The notes: generated from the letters alone by a model not told the origin. Counted from the stretch's first letter, positions 22,217-34,206 are shown. The stretch is DNA of 64,000 nucleotides from Exophiala sp. HKRS030 (GCA_023897205.1 JAHWDD010000001.1:3038001-3102000), one strand, 5' to 3'. Numbers and translations are program-made.

Positions 22217-24391
22217 CTACACGATGGTAACCGATTCGACGTGGCTGCCTGACATATGCAACGCTTCGCCAGCCATTAGGCCGTGAACATACGCCGCGCC
22301 TCTCAATTTATAGTCGCCCCCGGAGCTAGCACCGCGAGACGCCTGCGTCGGCGTCAAGATCAGCGGGAGCGCACCACCCAGAACGACACAGACGACATCA
22401 CCGACAGAGGTGTGATGCGGGCAGATCGCCAGCCGACCGCTATCGGTGATGCACAGACGCCGGCCGGCGTTCATGGTGATGATGCGTTTCGAAAAGTCGA
22501 AGATACTGACATGCTTGACATCCGCGTGCATGGTCGAAGTGGTGATTTGTTCGCGCTTGAGCTCCCATTTGTCGTACATGGCTGTCCACGTCGAGTCGGC
22601 GATCATGCCGTGCTTGCGCTTGTGTGGCAGGGAGTCGCCGGCTATTGTCCGGATGTAGATTTGCATCAGGTTTTGTTCGACGGTTGTGTGGTTTTGATGC
22701 TCTCCTGTTGGCTTGTATCGTCTTGCGAGTGATGCTCGTGACGTGATCGTTCCTATCACAAAGATTTTGGTGTTCCGCTCCCAAGTGAACATGTTCGCGT
22801 CTGTGGTTGAGGATCCGGATTGCGGGCCGAGATGGCGGATTGTATCAGTGAAGATGCCCTGGATGATAAGATTTTTGTTATCAGGCGTGAATGACAGACT
22901 GGGGTGTGTTGTTGGTGTCGGTTTAATTGTTCCGCCAGCGTTGTATCCACATTCTTCGTCCATCATGGCGAGCGGCGCGCCGCCGTTCCAATTGTTGCCT
23001 GCCCAGAAAGGAGTCCAAGTTGGCAATGCTCCATGTCTATCTCCATCGCCGCAGTAGAAAAGAATTCGGATCGCCTTCGGGTCCGTTTGGAGCATCCATT
23101 GTGTGAAACGCCGGAAAATATCGATGTTGCTTTGCTGGTAGTCCACTTGCGTGTCTGGATTTTCCGGGTCGATGCCCGAGCAAATACCAAGCAGACCATA
23201 GATCTTGTCGCGATCGTCGGTCATTTCGAAAGTCATGGTTGAGGTGAGTGCGCGGAAGAGTGTCGGATATTTGTTCTCTTGAACCCACTCGCGCCACACT
23301 CCCATGGCGAGGATTGCCAGTATTGCCTTCTTGGAGTTCTCGATCTCTTCGTCTGTGAGTCCCCTGAAGCTACGATGGAAGCTGGGATGAAGCCCGCTGT
23401 CGAACATAATGGCCATGAGTTTCGGTAGTGAACCCCATTCCATCTGCTGTAGGCCACATAGCATGATTCCAGTATGGGCTAAACTATATTCTTGAAGCAC
23501 CCAGAGCCGTCGAAACCATGGCCGAGCCGTGAACTTGACCCATGCCGTCCATTTAGGATCATTTCGAGGTGGCAGGCCGTACTTGGCAAATTGAGGCTCC
23601 TGAAGCTGGCCACGATGACCTGACTGATTTGCGAGAGTAACAGCCTGTCTCATTTCGTCCATGAATGGAATAGCGATGGCCGCGTATTGATCCCAAGGAC
23701 CGAGATCGACACACACGTTTTTAGCAGCTCGGTATATCTTGCCCATAATCTGTACTTGGGAACTCCGCTCATGAAATAACGGACCGGCTTTCGCGCCCTG
23801 ATCGATGCATATTCCATCTGCCCATACCAGTTGGGATATCGAGTCTCTCTGGGGAGAGCAAAGTGAAAGGAGTCTGTCCAAGAAATCCTCCAGATTTTTG
23901 GTCACAGATAATAGCCTTGGTTGATCGTCCACGCATTCACCTTTCGCAAGGATCTGCACGCGATCTGCACGAAAGTCTCCCCAGCAATAGGATAGTGCGG
24001 TGAATCGTCCTTCGACTTCGGTAAGGGCCACATGACGCAACTTGACTTGGATGTTTGTCCTCCTCAGGCTTTTGTCCCTCCCATTAGTTCTCCCGAGTTC
24101 GAACAGCCGTATTTGACCAGGTTGCAGAAGTGTGTACTCGTATTGACTTGTCGGAGCCGAAAGTTTAGCTAGAGTCGGTGCCTCAGCGGACTTACTGTCA
24201 ACACTCGCGGCCTTTGCTAGGTGTTTACTCTGGAGGCCACTGTCGTGCGCATGCTGCGAGGGATTAAAATTTGAAGAGGAAATAGTCCCCTGAAGCTCGT
24301 CTTCAAAGGACACTGAATTGACGGAAGAATTCGTGATTCTTTTAGTTCGAGGTTTATCTCGCGAGGAAGCTTGTCTCGCTAACGATCCCAT
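22217..24391 (-). CDS. HET-domain (heterokaryon incompatibility) protein
   Basis: A 724-residue single-exon protein with the HET domain at about residues 120-290. Diagnostic blocks are FTALSYCWGDF (from residue 130), LVWADGICIDQ, and QIMGKIYRAAKNVCVDLGPW. HET domains trigger cell death after non-self fusion in filamentous ascomycetes, although most family members have no tested partner. The first 80 residues are polar and low-complexity. A block DDRDKIYGLLGI (about residues 385-400) is the usual second conserved element of large HET proteins. The C-terminus looks like the common beta-rich tail (GRRLCITDSGRLAICP). The start ATG at 24391 is the first in frame. No NACHT, WD40 or ankyrin partner module is fused to it. 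Confidence 0.9.
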   Translation of the reverse strand: MGSLARQASSRDKPRTKRITNSSVNSVSFEDELQGTISSSNFNPSQHAHDSGLQSKHLAKAASVDSKSAEAPTLAKLSAPTSQYEYTLLQPGQIRLFELGRTNGRDKSLRRTNIQVKLRHVALTEVEGRFTALSYCWGDFRADRVQILAKGECVDDQPRLLSVTKNLEDFLDRLLSLCSPQRDSISQLVWADGICIDQGAKAGPLFHERSSQVQIMGKIYRAAKNVCVDLGPWDQYAAIAIPFMDEMRQAVTLANQSGHRGQLQEPQFAKYGLPPRNDPKWTAWVKFTARPWFRRLWVLQEYSLAHTGIMLCGLQQMEWGSLPKLMAIMFDSGLHPSFHRSFRGLTDEEIENSKKAILAILAMGVWREWVQENKYPTLFRALTSTMTFEMTDDRDKIYGLLGICSGIDPENPDTQVDYQQSNIDIFRRFTQWMLQTDPKAIRILFYCGDGDRHGALPTWTPFWAGNNWNGGAPLAMMDEECGYNAGGTIKPTPTTHPSLSFTPDNKNLIIQGIFTDTIRHLGPQSGSSTTDANMFTWERNTKIFVIGTITSRASLARRYKPTGEHQNHTTVEQNLMQIYIRTIAGDSLPHKRKHGMIADSTWTAMYDKWELKREQITTSTMHADVKHVSIFDFSKRIITMNAGRRLCITDSGRLAICPHHTSVGDVVCVVLGGALPLILTPTQASRGASSGGDYKLRGAAYVHGLMAGEALHMSGSHVESVTIV

Positions 24392-25256
24392 GGCGAAGAT
24401 TCATTGGACGTTGAACGATAGATTTCTTGATTTTGTCTCTCGAGAAACGCAGATATCGGGAATGTGCTTCGAAATTTTGAGCTCCAAGATTATTGGTGAA
24501 ACATAGTCGACATCCACGTGAATGACTGATCGTCTCTATAACATGGCCGCTATCTTTGTCGAGATGAATGAGAGAGGTGAATCACATCTACTGATTCAAA
24601 TATCTCACGTCGGGTAGGGCCATGTGCACGACCAATGGAAGGAGTAGTGAGTGGGAAGTCTTACTTTTAACAGGCAAAAGTTCACAATCCCAAGCTGTAC
24701 TATATTGTTTGGTAAGGCTGAAGTCTTGAGCTGTCGGGTTGGTCAGGTTGATGCCAGCAGGCAGAAGTCAAGACTTCTTTCGGGCTGAAGTTTGGACAAC
24801 TGCGGATGTTATTAGTTGAGGAGAGGCGTTTTGCGTGGCGGCTGTGGCTGAATCCAGCTGTGGGAGGTGAAATGCGTTGCGCGTACACTCTCCTAAGTTC
24901 GTCTAGACAGTAGTTAGTCAGGAGGAGTTGGTATGTGGTGGTCGGAACCTTGTCTACAACCCAGCCAAATCGAAAATAGCGTTGGCTAGCTGGCTCGAGG
25001 CTGCTTGAGCAAGGTTCCACAATCTCAGCCTTATTGATGAAATGTCGCTCGCTGAGATCATGATGAGCTTGTAGAGGACTGTTGAAGTTCCAAATGTCTC
25101 ACACCCATTCTGGTCGTGCATTCACCATTTCGACAGGACCCTATGTTGGCCCAGTAGTGCTGCCCTCGAACAGCCTAAGGTTAAAAGCACGGAACAAGTT
25201 CGCAGATCCGATATTTACCAGAAGGTCATAACTCCTACCTTTTCCAATCTGACAAC
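24392..25256. promoter_or_regulatory. Region between HET gene (-) and small hypothetical (+)
   Basis: The 5' flank of the HET gene. A 106-codon minus-strand frame at 24700-25020 is serine-rich and unrecognised, and I do not support it as a gene. Confidence 0.35.
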
Positions 25257-25769
25257 ATGGATGTTGTCAGAGGGAACGATCACCGTCCTCACATGAATAT
25301 GCCTTATCGCGGGTGGTACAAGATAATGGTACAACTCTGTTCCCGCGACATTCCTTTCGTTGAGAATTGGATGGACAGGACAGAACCCCACCAAATTACC
25401 CACGCACAGTTGCGAGATCTGATTCGCTATCACGGCTTCGAAAAAATGATCGGCCAGGCAGATCGATACAGTTTCCCGTGGTACAATGCAGATTGTATAG
25501 CCGAGGTCGGTGAGATTATGGATCACTTCGGTCTGAACCGGATCACTGTTGGCCAACTGTACAATATCAACCACGCCAGAGTTGGCTGCATGAAGATCAC
25601 TATCGTGAGACACATCAATGCGAAAGAGCGTAGCATCGACCGTGCCATAACATGTACCGATGCTGAGGGAAGGACTGTGACTGATATCCTCGAACATCCC
25701 GGGCTCGGCGTCGATTATCTCTTTTTCCTACATCCGGAGAAGACGAGGGCGACTGACTTTGCCGCTTGA
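25257..25769 (+). CDS. Hypothetical protein, 170 aa
   Basis: An ATG-led frame with balanced, protein-like content. It is rich in His, Tyr and Trp early on (HMNMPYRGWYKIM) and contains ITHAQLRDLIRYHGFEKMIG and LYNINHARVGCMKITIVRHI. No signal peptide or membrane segment is visible and I recognise no family. The opposite strand is also open for 160 codons, but its composition is less convincing and it lacks obvious conserved blocks. This may be a lineage-specific gene. Confidence 0.45.
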   Translation: MDVVRGNDHRPHMNMPYRGWYKIMVQLCSRDIPFVENWMDRTEPHQITHAQLRDLIRYHGFEKMIGQADRYSFPWYNADCIAEVGEIMDHFGLNRITVGQLYNINHARVGCMKITIVRHINAKERSIDRAITCTDAEGRTVTDILEHPGLGVDYLFFLHPEKTRATDFAA

Positions 25770-27487
25770 AGAGAAACAATAACGTATTCGACCAAACCCG
25801 GTATTTGATGTCACCACTCTTTGGGGAGGGTTCGGGTTGGTTCGAAGTAGCAAGACGGGAGAAAGGGCAAAGGCTTCAGCGGAAAGTAACTCGGTTGGCC
25901 GCTTTTGAAACAAAATATGTGAGAAGAAGAGAACAAGATCTACTTCTCTGCACTTGTAACAAGTCCCAGGAGCCTACCGGGGTCGCTCTCGGTAGTGCTT
26001 CTGCTTATACTCGCCATTGCTGTGGATGTGTGTTGGTCGCAACTGTGCTTCAGGGCATTTCGGCCCGGAGAGTGAGCAAGCAGCGTAGAGATGAGTATCT
26101 GAGCTGCAATTTGCCGTGTCTTTACCACTCAAGACGGGTTCTGGTTCAGAAGATCCGTGATTTTGCTTGGATGGTGCTAGTGATAAAGAAAGAGAAGTGC
26201 GGGACAAAACGACGAACAGGCCAAATCTAATACCACGTGATCATAGAGCCAAGTCACGTGAGGTTCATCTACGGTGACGCACTAAAATGCGGTGAGGCTG
26301 TAAATACTTCGCTGAATCCACCATGTCAACACCAATTCAACCGGCTTTCCCTCAATGGCGGCAGTCGGTGTTGAAGTACATACATAATTCGTCTGTTGTC
26401 TGGATCAATGCGAAGTAGAGGTGAGGCAGAATTGTGAGTCTGCACTTCTGACATTTTTCACTGACCGACAGGTACCGACCGCGTCAGGATTCTGATCTTC
26501 CGGGTGATAGGCCTCCTGGGTTGATCTCCCGGTCTGATATGGGTCGCCACCACCGGCAATTCTCCCAGCCATCTTCGAAGCTATGATCAGAGAAGAGAGC
26601 ATCTTCATCTCTTCATCTGTGTGAAGATTCAGAGAAACTACATCTTAGCCGCATGAGTTGGAATTCCAGTTCATCTTCATCATCTATCTACTTGAGATAG
26701 AGCGGCAATCAACCATCAATACAGGGTCGTTGCCGTCTCTCCAAATTCCCTGCGGTCAGACGTGCATTGTTGCGTCGGGGATTGGAAAGATCATCCCCGC
26801 TCGGTCCTCAACAGCGGCATTCTCTGAATCTTCAGAGGACCGTCAACCTTCAATATCCATCAGAGTCGACGAGCAAGAACAAAGGTACGCTGGTGCAATC
26901 ATCTCATATCAAGCCGACATCATCCTTGATTATCAAGAGGAAGGCACGACCCCGATTGCGCGGAAGGCAGGACTGCTTGTACGCTGTGAAGCTCCTGGTC
27001 TTGGCACGAGATTGATTGGGGAACTTGGAGGTTGCTAGCGTGTGCTTTTGTCTGCCAGTCTCTCTGCTCTCTGCGCCATCACTTTCTTGACTTTCGACTT
27101 TCTCCGTCGTTGCGGTTGCACTCTTCCTTCGTCATATCACGACACACATACACAACAAACCCTTTCAAAGGCATCGCAACCTTTGTCGCATATCCTTCAT
27201 TGCCATCATCCAGCCATTGCGAGTCAGTTCACCTTCCCTCTTCCTTTCTATTCTGTCGCTTTTGGTACAGGGTGTGAAGGAGGCTTGATTCTTTGAATGT
27301 CGCGTCATTTCTTGAAGCTGCGCCGTTGAATCTACGCTTCCCAACTCTCTCTAATCCTCCCGATCTTGGTCGCTGTTTCCAATTTCTCACTGCGCTCGCT
27401 AACACCTCGCAACAACAGATCAAATCCACGCTGTGATCACGCGCAGCTTCTTACGCGTCGCCAAAGTCCCCTCCCCTACTTGCCATC
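25770..27487. promoter_or_regulatory. Long 5' region of the PWWP gene
   Basis: About 1.7 kb without a supported gene. The frame at 26658-27038 has no ATG. The last 400 bp before 27488 are pyrimidine-rich (runs of CTTTC/CTCT), typical of a fungal promoter and 5' UTR. A leader intron could be hidden here. Confidence 0.4.
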
Positions 27488-29567
27488 ATGGCCGACTCTG
27501 CCGCTCCTCAGACAGAAGTCCCAGTCAAAGTCCCAGAAACAGATCCTCAAGCTCCTCCATCACTCGCAGAGCCTGCCTCTGGACCCGCTGCTGAAATGTC
27601 TGGAGCTTTGCCAGCAGAGAAGACTCCGGACTCTAAGCCAGCCGAGGATAATGGTATAGCTTACCCTGCCCGTTGATTGTGGTCTTGTCACTGACAGTAT
27701 CATAGAATCTACCCTTCCGAACGGGGCCGCTCCACCGGCACCTGAAGCTTCGATCGTGCCAGAGGCTGCTACCGAGGCAGAGCCAGAGGCAATCTCTACC
27801 GAGTCCGAAGCCAAGCCTGTGGAAGCAGTTGACACTCAGGAGCCGGAGACCAACGGCGAATCTACAGAAAAGAAGGCACCTGCCCCAAGCGAAAGTCGTC
27901 GGCGGGAGTCGCTGAAAGCAAGGGCAAGAAACTCAACAAAAAGAAATCTGCGGCCAAGCTTACCAACCTCGATGCACAACCTGGTGATTACTACATCGCA
28001 AGATTGAAGAGCTATCCACCGTGGCCTTCGATTATCTGTGATGAGGATATGCTTCCTGAAGTTCTGCTCAATACCAGACCTGTGACCACCAAGAAAGCTG
28101 ATGGCACATACAATGAGGCTTATGCAGACGGTGGCAAGAAAGTCTCAGAGCGCACATATCCCATCATGTTCTTGCATACAAATGAATTGTGAGCCGATCT
28201 CTCATTGATCATGAACAGTACTAATCATTGTAGTGCTTGGATTCCCAATACCGATCTTGCACCTCTGAACCCTGAAGATTGCAAAGACGTATCAGAGAAG
28301 GGCAAAGGAAAGGCTCTTATAGCTGCTTACCAAGTCGCGGCTGAGAATCACGATCTCGAACACTTCAAGACCCTCCTTGAAGAGCATGCCGCCGCCATTC
28401 AAGCAGATGAAGATGCTAGGTTGGCAAAGGAAACCGAAAAGGCTGAGAAGGCTTCTAAAGCCTCTGAAAAGAAGAAGCGTAAGAGCGAGGCTAAAGTAGA
28501 AGACGTCGAAATGGAGGATGCCGACGCTGATGCTGCTCCAAAGAAATCCTCGAAAAAGAGGAAGAAGGAGGCGGATAGCGAGGATGAGGAAACCGAAAAG
28601 GTAAGTAGCGAACCAAGGACCGTGAATTTGAGTTCTGATTCTGATATCAGCCGGCGAAGACTCCTAAAACCACCAAGATCAAGTTGACAACAAACAAGAC
28701 TCCCAAGACCGAGGAGAAGAAGCCTAAAGAGAAGGCAAGCAAAGCCAAACCTGAACGAAGGAAGTCCAAGGCTGCGGCAGCCGCCGCTGCAGCCAGTGAC
28801 GAGGAGATGGTGGATGCTGAACCAGAGCCAGAAGAGAAATCACTGGATCCAGCTGAGGCTCGCAAAGCTCGTGAGAAAGAAGGTAAGCAAGAACTGAAAT
28901 TTCTTCGACAAAGTCTAATCATAGTACAGTTCTGTTTCTCCGACACAAACTTCAGAAAGGCTTCCTGTCTAGAGACCAAGCGCCTCAAGAGGAAGAAATG
29001 CCACAAATGTCGACGTACATCAAGAAACTTGAAGGTTACGCTGATCTCGAGGTGTCTATTATTCGTACGACCAAGATCAACAAGGTCTTGAAGGCACTGA
29101 TCAAGCTCAACACGATTCCTCGTGATGAAGAATTCCAATTTCGAAAGAGGTCACTCGATTTGCTGAGCCAATGGAATAAAATCCTCGGGGCTGAGCCTGC
29201 TGATGCTGATGGACCAACTGATGGGCCAGCCACTGGCGACAAGGATGCTAAATCAACACCTACCACCAATGGCGTCCACGATAGGTCTGAAGAGCCTGCT
29301 GATGAGAAGAAAGATGAGAGCCCGTCTCAGGACGAACAAGCCGCTGACACGCCTGTGCAGCCTGAGGCAACGACGGAAGCTGAGAAGCCAGCGAATGAAG
29401 TCTTGCCCGCGACAGAAGCGACAGAGCCATCAGCTACCGAGAAACCGGAAGCGGCGTCAACTGAGGAGCAAAAGGCAGCTCTCCCTGTGCCTGATGTGAT
29501 TGAAAAGGCACCCGAATCAGCCGCCGCTGCAAACGAAGCAGCAGATGTGGTGAAATCCTCTGAATAG
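27488..29567 (+). CDS. PWWP-domain chromatin protein (five exons, one frame break)
   Basis: My model is exons 27488-27653, 27706-28188, 28234-28600, 28651-28882 and 28930-29567, with introns of 52, 45, 50 and 47 bp and good GT-AG ends. The PWWP domain starts at GDYYIARLKSYPPWPSIIC (27984 onward) and continues through MFLHTNE plus FAWIPNTDLAPL across intron 2. Long Lys/Glu/Ala-rich linkers follow, then a helical module in exon 5 (FLRHKLQKGF, TTKINKVLKALIKLNTIP, RSLDLLSQW) resembling the TFIIS-N/LEDGF integrase-binding fold. PWWP domains read methylated histone H3 tails, so a chromatin or transcription-elongation role is inferred. Exon 2 changes frame at about 27890-27897. One base added to the C run there restores a PKRKS basic stretch, and the total becomes exactly 629 codons including stop. 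Confidence 0.85.
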
Positions 29568-30507
29568 TCTGCCACTCCAAAACGTTTTTGGGGCGTGGAG
29601 CAGTTGCAGACAATGATTTTCTTTCGCTGGGAGGCTTTTTCCACAGACAAGATTTGACACCAGTGCCAGTGTGGGTGTCGAATGGGAGCGCGTTTAAACG
29701 CTTTCCCTACGTCGTGCACATTCTTGTTCTATGAGTGAGTGGAATCAATGAATATGGACGGCGCGCTAGGTGGCATAGTCCGGTAGGAATTGGACTCTGC
29801 ACAACGGAACTCTTTATTGGGATGGATGTGCAAATGGTTTGGGAAGTGTAGGACATGAGAACAGAGGAAGTCAAAGTGAACGGGCTTTCACATCAACATT
29901 TTCCACAAAAGATCGAATGAACAGTATTTCAAATACGATGATATTTCATGTAACAATTACCTTTTGCTTGTCGCTCGAAAATGACGTTCACTCGTATCTT
30001 CACAGAAGTAAGAGGGCATGGACAGAGTGAAATGAACAACACAAGTGTAATAACGACGATAGACGATACACAAACAAATCTTGCCCCTTTTCTCACCGTA
30101 GCAGTACCACGTTCGTTTCCTGGTGTGCTGTCCTTATCTTTGCCCTTGCCTCTATAGTCGGCATCATCCTCTCTCATCTTTCCATGATCTTCGACGCGGA
30201 TATCCAGCCAAGCGCGGTGAGTAAGTAGTAAGTGGTAATTGGTAAAAGGGTAAGCATAAACCATCAGTAACAACTCGCCGTCTATCACCACACCACGTAC
30301 AACCAAACGAAGTGAGTTCTTTCTTAGCACACACTGCTTGCTGTAGTGTACACCTGTCCGTTCGTGATCCAAGTCAGGCACCACGCCCCGGCCAGCAGCT
30401 GCTGAAGTATCTTGTCCCGCCGGCCAAGTCAGCGTCCATGTTCATGCTGCATCGCGTCGCATCATATCATATCACATCAAGTCTATCACATCGCCGCCGG
30501 CTGATCA

Positions 30508-30527
30508 ACCGACCGACCGACCGACCG
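30508..30527. repeat. (ACCG)5 microsatellite
   Basis: Five perfect tandem ACCG units in the intergenic region. Confidence 0.9.
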
Positions 30528-30554
30528 TCGTGATCGATCCTCGTGGGTATGGTA

Positions 30555-30571
30555 TGAGTGAGTGAGTGAGT
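30555..30571. repeat. (TGAG)4 microsatellite
   Basis: Four tandem TGAG units, about 30 bp after the ACCG repeat. Confidence 0.85.
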
Positions 30572-31347
30572 CCATCCTTCCAGGACCTCTGCGCCTATCC
30601 GCGTCACCGTCACCCTGTGGTCTCATAGTCCCGTGGTCCGTCGTACAGTCCGACCGAGGAAAAATAGGACGAAGAGTCATTCAGAGCCAGATGCAGGCCC
30701 GATCAGATGTGGCGATGTGATGTAGCGATGCATGCGATGAGCTGGATTATGGTGACTTCTGTGTCCTATCTCCCTAAGCAGTCGCAGGACAGGGTACAGA
30801 CAACCTAGCAGTGATGGATTCGCACTTCCATTCGTGGAGGTGAGGGGGAGGAGAGAGCGCCGGAGTGCTGGGCGAGTAGGTGTGATGGGGACGAGAGCAC
30901 AAAGGATCAGGATCGTACTTTGCGTGGTCTCCTGGCCGGCTAATGGTGAACTCATGTTTGGCAGACAATAGAGGTTTCGGAAAAGTCCCGAGGGAACACG
31001 AAGAAAGACGAGGATGGATTTGGAAAGGCACCGCGGGGAATGTCAATGGAATGCAATGGTAGTGTGGTTAATGTCTCTTCCATTAGGATAAAGAGCTCAC
31101 TGTTCTCTCTCCCCAGCACAGGATATCTCAACTTCCGGTATAAATAGTAATACATAGCAATCTTCGGAACGCCTTTTCGCTTTTCGATCTGCATGGTGTA
31201 GACAAATAGCTATATGGTCCAAGACACGGATGTTAACATGTACGGCGTCCCAGTCCCAGGGTCGTGGGTAGTGCTCGAGGACGCCGAAGAAGCTGCGATG
31301 AGGTCGGACAGCTCGAAGAATAAAACCAAAAATACTTTTTCGCCGTT

Positions 31348-32762
31348 CTACACAACGTCATCAACTTCAGCGTTACCACCCTCGTCGTCCTCAGGGAGTT
31401 CACTGAGACATGTGTCGATCAGTGTCATGAGTTCATCCACATCTGGACGTTCAGAAGGCTCTACAGCCAAACATCTCCGTACGACTTCCCTCGCAGCGGG
31501 ATGAGGGTAGACTCTTTCTCCATTGGCGGTTTGAGCTGGCGCATTGATATCGCCATTGGCTTGGGCAGTGTTTGACCTCGATGGTGGATGAGCACGGTCT
31601 TTGCCCTTGGTTGCGTTGCCTTCACCAGGCCATCGCCAGTCTCCACCTAAGACACATATTGACAGAGATCCCCCAGTTTCGTCGGAACGGGCTTCAAATG
31701 GCGATTTGCCTACGAGACAGGCATACATGGTGCATCCAAGTGACCAGATGTCGACTTTAGTGTCGATGACACTCCCCGTCTTGACATCAAAGAGTTCTGG
31801 GGCTCGATATGGCATGGTGGAGTGTTCAGCCGCCGTATCTTGAACCGCGATGGCGAGACTTCGACTTGTGATTGGAGTGGGTGCTGGTGCAAGACTGCCG
31901 AGATCCATCAAAATTGGGGTTCGTCCATCATCATCGATCATGATGTTGCCAGGTTTGATGTCTCGATGTGCATAGGCCCTCTCATCGCCAGGTTTCTTAC
32001 CTTCCTGTGCACGTGTTACTTCGTCGTCTGGCATCAGTGGCTGTTCTTGCTCATTCGAGAGGTCGTCTTGATGGGTTTGGTCGGCGGTCATGGCGCGTTG
32101 GTGTTTCCGTCTCGATGCGTCTGCGTCTGCCTGGGCGGCTTCGTTGCGGATGGCTTGCGCAGCGTTGCGTGAGGCATTGTTTCGCACTCTGTACTGATGC
32201 ATGGCTCGCAGGGCTTTGCAAACACCCAACATCAATTGCATTAAGCGCCGCTCGCCGAACCGAGTGTGATTGACAAGGTTGGCGTTGATCATATCTTGGA
32301 GATTGCCGCGGCGATAGTAGGGTAGGAGGATGTAGACAGTTTTGGAGCCACCACCGGCGCCGCCGTCGTTGCCGATTCCGGAAACGGTCGTACTTTTGTC
32401 ATTTTGCACAGCATGGTCGACGCTGGCAATAATATTCGGGTGTGGTGCGAAGAGGGTATAGGCTTCCACTTCTTTAAGTGCTTGGGAGACGGATTCTTGA
32501 CCAAACGGACAGCGGATCTTTTTCAGAGCATATAGTGATGAGTCGGACGTGTCTTGAACTAAATAGACATATGAGAAACCGCCCTGTGTACGCAAATGTG
32601 AGTTGTTGAGGTCGATTGCGTGGAAGTCGGCTAAGGACTGACCTCGCCGAGTAACCTCAGCATGCGAAAGCTTCTGTTATTTATCTTGAGTTGCGGAGTG
32701 CCTGGAAAGCAACATATGCAGTTGGATAGAGAATAAAATATATCAAGAATGGTTTGCGCCAT
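31348..32762 (-). CDS. Serine/threonine kinase of the NAK family, ENV7/STK16-like (two exons)
   Basis: My model is exon 1 32762-32643 (40 codons) and exon 2 32583-31348, with a 59-bp intron (GTCAGT...ACACAG), giving 451 residues. The junction restores the glycine-rich loop MLRLLGE plus GGFSYVYLVQD. The catalytic core has YALKKIRC (VAIK Lys), HRDIKPGNIMID, a DLGSL in place of DFG as in STK16/Env7, MPYRAPELFD and DIWSLGCTMYA. Exon 1 contains NCICCFPG; yeast Env7 and STK16 are palmitoylated on cysteines in this position, so vacuolar or Golgi membrane anchoring is inferred. An Ala/Gln-rich insert of about 70 residues sits just before HRD, and another insert follows the VGKSPFEA block. Env7 regulates vacuole membrane fusion in yeast; the function here is inferred from family. 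Confidence 0.88.
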
Positions 32763-34206
32763 GGTTGACGATCAAGGAGTAGAGGCGATGTAAGCGCAGA
32801 CAACGAGGAGAGATACGGATACAATGGTTGGAGGCTAGTCTGGGTATTTCAGGAGGGAGAGGTGGTGGAAGCAACGGAGTGAAATGGTATGGGATTATCG
32901 ATCAGAGGAGAAGGACTGCCTGTCGGTATACAAAGGTTTTGCTTTCTCGGTGTTTGAGGAGATTCGCAGCGTTGGACATTCCGAGTACAGAGTGAGCATT
33001 GAGAAGTACGGAGTAGTGTTGGATTGATTGTCTGTAGCCTTGGGATGTTCGTGGTTGTACCGAATGAGGCTGAGCGTGGCTGAGTTGAGTGCAGCGGATC
33101 ATAGTGAAAAGAGAAGTCAAAACATCGAATCATACGGCTTGAAGACGCAGCTCACGTGTCAAATGCCAACCTACATAACGCACATTGCAACAATATCACC
33201 CCACGGTGCCCACGATCACCCTTTTCACTCATCTCCATTTGTCGTGCTCAGTAGCAAGCAAGAGTCAAGGGTCCCTTGTTGTCAGGCTGGCTATACTTTG
33301 TCACCTACGATTCTCCAGTAGGTAAGGGGAACACCTGTTCTACCTCGACCATGTTCCCTTGGTATCAACTCACTGCCTCTAAGTAGAGCCAGGGTGCTAA
33401 TTGCAAGGCTGAGGAGATCTTCAGACTCCTTATGAACCAGAAACATGCATGGCTCAATGTATGCAATGGAGATACCGGTGAAAGCCTATGATTTCTCTCT
33501 AAAAGTCACTGACTTCAGCTCATATGGCGCGCTTTGTCACACCTTGAAATCTGCTTCCGGCAAGAATGTACCCGTGATCGGAGACAAAGACCATTGACGC
33601 TCCTCAGACGTTGATGACTTTGAGAACCATTTTGACGAAGGTTTTCTCTTCCAGGCACTCAGAATGATACGAAAGCCACATGTCCACCTCAACTTGTTGA
33701 CATGGGTCGTGCTATTGGGCGCCATCAAACTCAGGGCAAGTGATGCTGGTAGGTATTAGCCCTTAACAGCGCCTCTAACTAATTTTCATGTTACAATGAA
33801 TTTTGGGTACCTTTATTCCTAAGCGTCTCCTTCCGCAACTTTGTTGCATATTCTGGCTAGAACAGTCGAAAAGGGGAAATGTCTGTGCGTCGGTAACAAA
33901 GCCCGGGCCACAGGGTCGAGCGGAGCCAACAATGAATCAGCACTCAGCAGGTTCGATATCTTCAAAGAGACCCAGACATTCTGAGACTATTCTGAGATCG
34001 TGAATTCCATTGTTCATCGGTCCGAGTCTGAATGTCTCTGCTCTTTGACAAGTTTTTTGCTTCATATGTTCTGCTCAGCCCGTTGATTTCTCTGCTAACT
34101 ATCGCCGATTGACACGGATCCCAGTGGTCCAAACCATCATCAATATCAAGGCAATAATCCTGGTACCTCTACACATACATTCAATCCAATATTTGCGTCT
34201 CTCGCC
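32763..34206. other. Intergenic between kinase (-) and proline-rich hypothetical (+)
   Basis: A divergent promoter region of 1.4 kb. It holds a copy of TACGGAGTA at 33007-33015. The minus-strand frame at 33537-33728 is not supported as a gene. Confidence 0.4.

Larger units (their letters stand above)
29568..31347. other. Intergenic between convergent PWWP and kinase genes, with microsatellites
   Basis: 1.8 kb of 3' flanks. It holds short tandem repeats (listed separately) and repetitive CATATCA-like sequence near 30450-30490. Open frames here are short and mirror each other on both strands. No gene or RNA is recognised. Confidence 0.45.

Noticed and set aside
25215..25697. 160-codon frame antisense to the small hypothetical
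   Set aside because: Both strands are open; the plus-strand reading has an ATG context and a more protein-like composition, so only that one was listed.
26658..27038. 126-codon plus-strand frame upstream of the PWWP gene
   Set aside because: There is no ATG in frame, no recognisable content, and it lies in a pyrimidine-rich promoter region.
30508..30571. Possible CRISPR-like or telomeric array
   Set aside because: These are two plain tetranucleotide microsatellites with no spacers and no TTAGGG units.
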